Below are positions 8,435-12,942 of a DNA stretch of 12,942 nt, piece by piece; the first letter of the stretch is position 1; every line of letters starts with the position of its first letter. The translations under genes were made by a program, and so were the position numbers. The stretch comes from an uncultured Porphyromonadaceae bacterium. Lineage in GTDB: Bacteria > Bacteroidota > Bacteroidia > Bacteroidales > Muribaculaceae. Location: positions 1 through 12,942 of the forward strand of contig CAMWIF010000027.1 in NCBI GenBank assembly GCA_947174225.1. Reading direction: 5' to 3'. Below the pieces are notes generated by a model. It did not search any database. It worked only from the letters and a program-made list of their open reading frames with translations, and was not told the origin of the DNA.

Positions 8435-9829
8435 ATGAAATACGTTAAAATATGCGCAGCTGGCACGCTTATGGCGGTGGCTCTTTCAAGCTGCAACATC
8501 TATAAGAAATATGAGTTCCCGGCTCAGGAAAGCGCTATCGCAGCCGATTTCCAGAAAGCCGTGGATGCTCAGGCTGATCCTAACACTCTTCCCTACCTCG
8601 GTTGGGAAGATGTGTTCAAGGATCCGAAACTCCAGTCGCTAATCCGTCTGGCTCTCGCCAACAATAAGGACCTTAAGAACGCGAAACTGAATGTAGACAT
8701 AGCCCACGCCCAATTGAAAGGCGCGAAATTGAGCTATTTCCCCTCGGTGGCATTTGCTCCTAATGGAGGCGGTTCGAGCATGGGTGGCAACCAGCTTCCT
8801 ATGAGTTCAATGTCGTGGAGCTACACCCTGCCACTTTCAGTGCAGTGGGAGGTAGACGTATTCGGTAAGATCCTCAACCGTAAGCGTGGCGCACAGATGA
8901 GCTATGAGATGAGCCAGGCATATGAGCAAGCCACCCGTTCCCAGATTATCTGTGCTGTGGCAAATGTCTACTATAGCCTTGTGATGCTCAACCAGCAGCT
9001 TGGTCTCACGAAGCGCACTTCCGATATTTGGAAAGAGCAGGTGACTTCAATGGAGCTTCTTAAGGAGGCAGGACGCACAAATGAGGCAGCCGTGGTGCAG
9101 AGCCGTGCCAACTACTACAGCATCATGAGTTCAATACCTACCCTTGAGGCTTCGATAAACCAGATGCACAACACAATGTCGCTCCTGCTTAACACTTATC
9201 CCCAGACTTGGGAAGTGACCGGCGACTGCGACTTCACTATTCCCAGCCAGATTGTAGAAGGCATACCAATGAGCTATGTGGCTGCACGTCCCGATGTACA
9301 GGCTGCCGAGCGTTCTCTCGCCGCAGCTTACTACGCCACCAACAGCGCCCGTGCAGCCTTCTATCCGAGCCTCGTGATTTCAGCACAGGGGGGCTTTACC
9401 AACCTGCTTGGAAGTATGATTAAGAATCCGGGTGAATGGTTTGTGAATCTCGCAGGATCTCTCACTGCTCCTATCTTCTCTCGCGGTCAGAACATCGTAT
9501 CCCTTGAGGCAGCAAAGGCACAGCAAAAGCAGGCGTTCAATACCTTCGAATACGCAGTGCTCAATGCAAGTTCCGAGGTGAGCGACGCATTAGTCAACTA
9601 CAACAAAAATGTTGAGAAGAACGAGTATCTTCAGAAGCAGGTAGACCAGCTTGAGAAGTCGGTGGAATACACCAATGAGCTTTTCATGTACAATACCGGC
9701 ACTACTTATCTTGAGGTGCTAACAGCCCGTTCAGGTCTTCTCAATGCCCAACTCGCTTGCATAGCCAACTGGCATGAACGCGCAGCTGCACTCATCAGCC
9801 TCTATCAGGCTGTGGGTGGCGGACGATAA
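8435..9829 (+). CDS. Outer-membrane efflux lipoprotein (TolC-like, OprM/NodT family)
   Basis: A 464-residue outer-membrane channel subunit completing the RND pump. The lipoprotein signal peptide ends in L17-S-S-C20, a good lipobox, and the mature start CNIYKKYEFP resembles NodT-type lipoproteins. Two outer-membrane-efflux repeats are visible. The first includes LIRLALANNKDLKNAKLNV, then WEVDVFGKILNRKRGA. The second includes YVAARPDVQAAERSLAAAYY, ARAAFYPSLVISAQGGF and APIFSRGQN, followed by long Ala/Gln-rich helices. TYLEVLTARSGLLNAQL near the C-terminus is the conserved family ending. It should form a trimer with a periplasmic alpha-barrel. The gene starts 18 bases after the pump gene and ends 24 bases before the lpxA-type gene with no terminator between, so read-through into lpxA is expected. 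Confidence 0.94.
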   Translation: MKYVKICAAGTLMAVALSSCNIYKKYEFPAQESAIAADFQKAVDAQADPNTLPYLGWEDVFKDPKLQSLIRLALANNKDLKNAKLNVDIAHAQLKGAKLSYFPSVAFAPNGGGSSMGGNQLPMSSMSWSYTLPLSVQWEVDVFGKILNRKRGAQMSYEMSQAYEQATRSQIICAVANVYYSLVMLNQQLGLTKRTSDIWKEQVTSMELLKEAGRTNEAAVVQSRANYYSIMSSIPTLEASINQMHNTMSLLLNTYPQTWEVTGDCDFTIPSQIVEGIPMSYVAARPDVQAAERSLAAAYYATNSARAAFYPSLVISAQGGFTNLLGSMIKNPGEWFVNLAGSLTAPIFSRGQNIVSLEAAKAQQKQAFNTFEYAVLNASSEVSDALVNYNKNVEKNEYLQKQVDQLEKSVEYTNELFMYNTGTTYLEVLTARSGLLNAQLACIANWHERAAALISLYQAVGGGR

Positions 9830-9853
9830 AACTAACCTTAAAATCTATATTGT

Positions 9854-10651
9854 ATGGCTAAAATCAGTAATCTCGCTTATGTTCATCCCGGTGCAAGCCT
9901 GGCTGACGATGTAGTGGTAGACGCTTTCGCGTATATCGACGCCAATGTTATCATCGATGCCGGATGCCATATACATCCCCATGCCAGCATCCTTTCCGGT
10001 GCCCGTATCGGCAAGAACAATGAAATCTATGAGGGAGCGATAATCTCTGCCACTCCTCAGGATTTCCGTTGGAAAGGTGAAAAATCCTACGTGATAATCG
10101 GCGACAACAACAAGATCCGCGAACAGGTGATCATCAACCGTGGTATCTACGAGGGGAGCAAAACCCTTATCGGAAGCAAGTGCTTTATTCTGGCTCAAAG
10201 CCATATCGGACATGACACTGAGATCGGCGACAAATGTGTGCTCGGCAACGGGGTGAAAATAGCGGGCGATGTAAAGATAGGTCATCATTCAATCCTTTCC
10301 TCCGGCGCGATTGTGCATGAGAAATGCCACGTTGGAGATTGGGTGCTCATCAAAGGAGGGTGCCGTGTCAACGGCAATGTACCCCCATTTGCAGTGATGG
10401 CACATAATCCTATCTCCTATTTCGGCGTGAATGCATTCGTGCTCAAGAAAGGTAAGAAGACTGATGATATTATCGAAGATATAGCCAAGTGCTATCGCCA
10501 CGTCTACCAGACCAACACCTCTACCTTCAATGCCCTTCGCCGTATACGTGAGGATGTTGATCCCTCACCGGAGCGCAATCTCATAATCGACTTTATTGAA
10601 AGTCATGCGCTGCGTCTTGCAGCTGTACCTGTGCTCGACAGCGAAGACTGA
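9854..10651 (+). CDS. lpxA: Acyl-ACP--UDP-N-acetylglucosamine O-acyltransferase (LpxA type)
   Basis: A 265-residue cytoplasmic enzyme for the first step of lipid A synthesis, transferring a 3-hydroxyacyl chain from ACP to the 3-OH of UDP-GlcNAc. Most of the protein is hexapeptide repeats forming a left-handed beta-helix (ASILSGARIGKNNEIYEGAI and onwards). ATPQDFRWKGE is the conserved LpxA loop. SHIGHD supplies H117 and H120, aligning with E. coli H122 and the catalytic base H125. H155 aligns with E. coli H160, whereas E. coli H144 is replaced by D139. NVPPFAVMAHNPISYFGVN precedes a helical C-terminal domain. Gly168 aligns with E. coli Gly173, the acyl-length ruler position, compatible with a long acyl chain. 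It sits in the RND operon instead of next to lpxC-fabZ. It may be the only lpxA or a second paralogue; the window cannot decide. Confidence 0.9.
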   Translation: MAKISNLAYVHPGASLADDVVVDAFAYIDANVIIDAGCHIHPHASILSGARIGKNNEIYEGAIISATPQDFRWKGEKSYVIIGDNNKIREQVIINRGIYEGSKTLIGSKCFILAQSHIGHDTEIGDKCVLGNGVKIAGDVKIGHHSILSSGAIVHEKCHVGDWVLIKGGCRVNGNVPPFAVMAHNPISYFGVNAFVLKKGKKTDDIIEDIAKCYRHVYQTNTSTFNALRRIREDVDPSPERNLIIDFIESHALRLAAVPVLDSED

Positions 10652-10674
10652 ATGACGCGACAAGCGTTTTTATT

Positions 10675-10709
10675 AAGGGCGGTGTGGAAAAACTTCCACA
10701 CCGCCTTTG
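10675..10709 (+). terminator. Intrinsic terminator of the RND-lpxA operon
   Basis: GGCGGTGTGGAA (10678-10689) pairs perfectly over 12 bp with TTCCACACCGCC (10694-10705) around loop AAAC. The stem extends by a G.T wobble and two A-T pairs, and a TTTG tract follows. It lies 24 bases after the lpxA stop codon and closes the operon. Confidence 0.85.
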
Positions 10710-10737
10710 TATTTGTTACCAATTATCCTTAACTTTG
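10706..10737 (+). promoter_or_regulatory. cdsA promoter (Bacteroidetes -33/-7 type)
   Basis: TTTG at 10706-10709 and TAACTTTG at 10730-10737 are separated by 20 bases, which fits the Bacteroidetes consensus TTTG-N(19-21)-TAnnTTTG. Predicted transcription starts near 10744, giving about 75 bases of 5' leader before the ATG at 10819. The -33 element coincides with the T-tail of the preceding terminator. Confidence 0.75.
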
Positions 10738-10818
10738 CAAAAAATAATCTTACACAAGACTTATTCAAACCCGATTTAGTAATCCAAAAATCCTTATCCC
10801 GAAATAAACGACTTTGAT

Positions 10819-11628
10819 ATGGATCTGAAAAAACTCCTTGTCCGCGCACTCTCCGGACTTGTATATGTGGGCCTGATTGTAGGCTGTATTTTCTGGGGAC
10901 AGTTCCCTTTCACATGGTTGGCTGCATTTTTTGCCACACTTGCTACTATTGAATTTGAGAAAATTACCCATGAGCTGTCACCACGCACCATACCTACGCT
11001 CATCCTCGACATTGCCGGGTGTGTAGCACTTACCTTTTGCTGGATGTTTTGGCCGCTTTATCTTTGGGTATTCATCCTTCTTTGCAGAATGACTCTTGAG
11101 CTGTATATCAAAAGCGCTACTCCCCTCGCCAATCTTGCCAAGTCAATGATGACCCAGCTCTACATTGGGCTGCCTCTCGGCTTGATGTGCTGTTTAGGTG
11201 CATGGTGGAACCTCAATGTGGTGCTCGTTGTCTTCTTTATGATATGGATAAACGACACAGGTGCATTTCTTACAGGAAGCCTGTTAGGTAGACATAAGCT
11301 TTTTGAGCGTATATCACCAAAAAAATCATGGGAAGGATTTATCGGCGGACTTTTATTCAACTTAGGTGCTGCCACACTTTTCTGCCTATACGGTCATGAA
11401 TTCTTTGGTCTTGAAAAATCACTCGGGATGTGGCTCGGACTTGGTGGCGTGGTAACAATATTTTCCACTTGGGGCGACCTGGTGGAGTCTATGATGAAAC
11501 GCTCGCTCAATATCAAAGACAGCGGCAACATAATGCCAGGCCACGGCGGCATACTTGACCGCATCGACTCTCTTCTTTTTGCAATGCCTGCTACTCTCCT
11601 TTATCTCACTTTCTTCAGTCTAATCTAA
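10819..11628 (+). CDS. cdsA: Phosphatidate cytidylyltransferase (CDP-diacylglycerol synthase)
   Basis: A 269-residue inner-membrane enzyme converting CTP and phosphatidic acid to CDP-diacylglycerol, the precursor of all major phospholipids. Several hydrophobic spans are visible (about 11-27, 30-45, 60-93, 115-145, 172-193, 203-217 and 252-268). The conserved block WINDTGAFLTGSLLGRHK (143-160) leads into the SPKKSWEGFIGG motif. The family signature is complete from S224 to D250: S-x-x-K-R, K233-D234, P-G-H-G-G at 240-244, and D247-R-I-D250, the acidic residues being those that bind metal and substrate. Length is normal. It has its own promoter and is transcribed apart from the efflux operon. 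No ftsH-like neighbour, often found beside cdsA in Bacteroidetes, is present here. Confidence 0.95.
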   Translation: MDLKKLLVRALSGLVYVGLIVGCIFWGQFPFTWLAAFFATLATIEFEKITHELSPRTIPTLILDIAGCVALTFCWMFWPLYLWVFILLCRMTLELYIKSATPLANLAKSMMTQLYIGLPLGLMCCLGAWWNLNVVLVVFFMIWINDTGAFLTGSLLGRHKLFERISPKKSWEGFIGGLLFNLGAATLFCLYGHEFFGLEKSLGMWLGLGGVVTIFSTWGDLVESMMKRSLNIKDSGNIMPGHGGILDRIDSLLFAMPATLLYLTFFSLI

Positions 11629-11668
11629 TTTCTCTTAATACTCCCTATACAACCACCTAAATTTACTT

Positions 11669-11727
11669 TGCTGATGGACGTAGCGGCCATGCAGGTTTAA
11701 CCTGCAAGGCCGCTACGTCCATCAGCA
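11669..11727. repeat. 59-bp near-perfect palindrome between convergent genes
   Basis: The left arm contains GCTGATGGACGTAGCGGCC (11670-11688) and the right arm its exact reverse complement (11708-11726). A T-A pair outside (11669/11727) and an inner GCAGGTT-T-AACCTGC (11691-11705) make 29-bp arms about a single central base at 11698. The only mismatch is A.A at 11689/11707. It lies 40 bases after the cdsA stop and 12 before the end of the minus-strand barrel gene, so it may act as a bidirectional terminator. However, neither side has a clear T-tract and the stem is far longer than usual, so a dispersed REP-like palindromic element is an alternative. Confidence 0.85.
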
Positions 11728-11739
11728 GTTATACCACTG

Positions 11740-12435
11740 TCATTTTATTCGCAGCCAGTAGCCTACGGTAGCCATTATCGACCATTGATTGGATGCGGAG
11801 TATGTGTCGGTTCTTTTGGCAGAGAAGATATTACCAAGCCCAAAGTAAAATCTTGCCTCCAGACTTAATGAATTTCTTTTATTCAGATTAAACTCACCAC
11901 CTAAACCGGCAGAAATGCCATAATCCAGCTTTTGCGTCACCTTTAGCAGCATCTGCTCATTCATTCGGTTTTTATATGGAAAATCCGGAAGAGTAGCCAT
12001 CTCCTTAGGATCGAAGTTGGCATTGACATTGTCTCCTAAGAATAGTCCCACCTGTGGCCCGGCATTGAAGAAGAATCTCCCTCTCCTTCCAAAGAAGATA
12101 TGAGCAAGCAGAGGCAGTTCCACATAGTTAGTGGTGCGCGTGTAATGATAAGGAGCATCCTCAAAGTTCTCGCTCCAGCCTCTCTGTGCAAAATTCAGTT
12201 CGGCAATCAATCCGAAATGATCTTCTTCAATATACCTGAACATAACACCACCCGTAATGCCCAAAGCCAATTTCTGACGCACGTTGGGATTGAAGAATAC
12301 CTCAGAGAAATCCATACCTCCCTTCACGCCTATCGCAACATTCGAGCTATAGTGGGTCTGTGCTCCCAGGCTATTTGGCAACAGGGAAGCCATCACCAAA
12401 AATGCCGACATCGCAATCTTCCTAATAGATTTCAT
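11740..12435 (-). CDS. Outer-membrane beta-barrel protein (porin/PorT-like family)
   Basis: A 231-residue probable outer-membrane protein. Residues 1-25 are a signal peptide (MKSIRKIAMSAFLVMASLLP, cleavage likely after LGA before Q26). The mature protein alternates amphipathic strands with turns typical of the small Bacteroidetes barrel family: NVAIGVKGGMDFSEVFF, LALGITGGVMFRYIEEDHFG, LIAELNFAQRGW, YVELPLLAHIFFG, RFFFNAGPQVGLFLGD, YGISAGLGGEFNL, LSLEARFYFGLGNIF and WSIMATVGYWLRIK. Family function is poorly defined; members are often annotated simply as porin or PorT-like. It follows the periplasmic-binding-like gene by 17 bases on the same strand, so the two are probably co-transcribed from a promoter outside the window. 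Whether it forms a pore or is a structural or binding barrel cannot be told. Confidence 0.83.
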   Translation of the reverse strand: MKSIRKIAMSAFLVMASLLPNSLGAQTHYSSNVAIGVKGGMDFSEVFFNPNVRQKLALGITGGVMFRYIEEDHFGLIAELNFAQRGWSENFEDAPYHYTRTTNYVELPLLAHIFFGRRGRFFFNAGPQVGLFLGDNVNANFDPKEMATLPDFPYKNRMNEQMLLKVTQKLDYGISAGLGGEFNLNKRNSLSLEARFYFGLGNIFSAKRTDTYSASNQWSIMATVGYWLRIK

Positions 12436-12437
12436 TC

Positions 12438-12451
12438 TTAATCCGGATTAA
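12438..12451. repeat. 14-bp perfect palindrome in the gap before the barrel gene
   Basis: TTAATCCGGATTAA occupies 14 of the 17 bases between the stop of the upstream minus-strand gene and the ATG of the barrel gene. It is fully self-complementary. It could be a protein-binding site or a small translation-modulating hairpin, or it may be chance. Confidence 0.5.
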
Positions 12452-12452
12452 A

Positions 12453-12899
12453 TTACAGAGTGATTTTATCCACATAACCCGACGGACGGAAGCGAAGCAG
12501 ATACACCACCGGATTTACAAATCCACCCCAATTGCTGACACGCTTCAGATTGAAATCGGTCTGAAGTCCCTTGGAGGTATTGTAGGCTGTCTTATTATAA
12601 TCACCTCCGTTGTTGACGGTGGTGTCAATAAAATAATTGGCTATATCGAAACCTGACACCGCGAAGTTGGGAAACGATTTCACCGGAGTGCCGCCAAACA
12701 GGTCGGCATACCGGTCGTTAAAGATCTTTCCCTCCTCATTCTCCGGGTCAAACCAGCACCGGGCAGGTACAATCACCTCGGCATCGTTAAAATTATCGCG
12801 GAAGTTCTCAGTCAAAGTAACCCAACTGGGGCGACCGACAATGGTAATGTCAGCAGCCGAGTTCTCCTTAATGTGAAAAACAACATCTATTAAAGACAT
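12453..12899 (-). CDS. C-terminal part of a type 1 periplasmic-binding-protein-like (possibly LysM-associated) protein
   Basis: The 148-residue frame resembles the C-terminal lobe of type 1 (LivK/Peripla_BP_6-like) substrate-binding proteins found in Bacteroidales, some of which carry LysM domains. Matching stretches are ITIVGRPSWVTLTENF, then VPARCWFDPENEEGKIFNDR and YADLFGGTPVKSFPNFAVSG, then FDIANYF. The ending LQTDFNLKRVSNWGGFVNP, VVYLLRFRPSG is also typical of these. The ATG at 12899 has no signal peptide, no A-rich leader, and an in-frame TAG 12 bases upstream, so it is unlikely to be a true start. In another frame, bases 12942 down to 12908 encode LSSFMPIISSL, which joins naturally to the LDFMSLIDVV of this frame if one T were added in CTTTAG. 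The gene therefore probably extends past the window edge and is either frameshifted or affected by a base error. Likely periplasmic or envelope-associated; ligand unknown. Confidence 0.6.
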   Translation of the reverse strand: MSLIDVVFHIKENSAADITIVGRPSWVTLTENFRDNFNDAEVIVPARCWFDPENEEGKIFNDRYADLFGGTPVKSFPNFAVSGFDIANYFIDTTVNNGGDYNKTAYNTSKGLQTDFNLKRVSNWGGFVNPVVYLLRFRPSGYVDKITL

Positions 12900-12942
12900 A
12901 AAGTCTAAAGACTACTGATGATAGGCATAAAAGAGCTAAGAT

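Noticed and set aside
9845..10288. 147-codon open frame on the minus strand
   Set aside because: It is antisense to the lpxA-type gene, whose hexapeptide repeats make the plus strand certain; the product has no family resemblance.
1..12942. CRISPR array, tRNA, rRNA, transposase or phage genes
   Set aside because: I looked for regularly spaced repeats, cloverleaf-like sequences and mobile-element proteins and saw none; this is by eye and could miss a weak candidate.

Overview
The window reads as a chromosomal segment of a Gram-negative Bacteroidales bacterium, possibly a gut Muribaculaceae-like lineage (family-level placement is inference). The supporting signs are a large secreted protein with BspA-type leucine-rich repeats, an Omp28-like CxxC domain and a sorting-tail-like C-terminus, Bacteroidetes-type promoter elements (TTTG / TAnnTTTG), the near absence of Shine-Dalgarno sequences, and envelope genes that all resemble Bacteroidales forms.

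Layout. Positions 1-352 are an A+T-rich leader with a 24-bp-spaced direct repeat. Positions 353-3436 (+) encode a 1027-residue exported multidomain protein, closed by two hairpins that look like a terminator. A roughly 400-bp regulatory gap (3437-3838) holds an operator-like palindrome and a promoter. It is followed by a tightly spaced plus-strand operon: RND efflux adaptor lipoprotein (3839-4999), RND inner-membrane pump (5042-8416), outer-membrane efflux lipoprotein (8435-9829), then an lpxA-type acyltransferase (9854-10651) and a strong intrinsic terminator. A separate promoter drives cdsA (10819-11628). A 59-bp near-perfect palindrome separates cdsA from a convergent minus-strand pair: a beta-barrel outer-membrane protein (11740-12435) and, upstream of it, the C-terminal part of a periplasmic-binding-protein-like protein (12453 to the window edge) that may carry a frameshift.

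How the parts fit. The three RND genes should form a complete tripartite pump across both membranes. LpxA commits UDP-GlcNAc to lipid A and CdsA makes CDP-diacylglycerol for phospholipids, so the centre of the window is devoted to building the envelope and exporting molecules through it. The minus-strand pair is also envelope-directed.

No rRNA, tRNA, CRISPR array, transposase or phage gene is visible. I do not see a clearly new multi-gene system. The most unusual points are the extra pair of hydrophobic segments in the RND pump, the lpxA gene in the efflux operon, the composite and compositionally stepped first gene, the operator-like palindrome before the efflux operon, and the long palindrome after cdsA.
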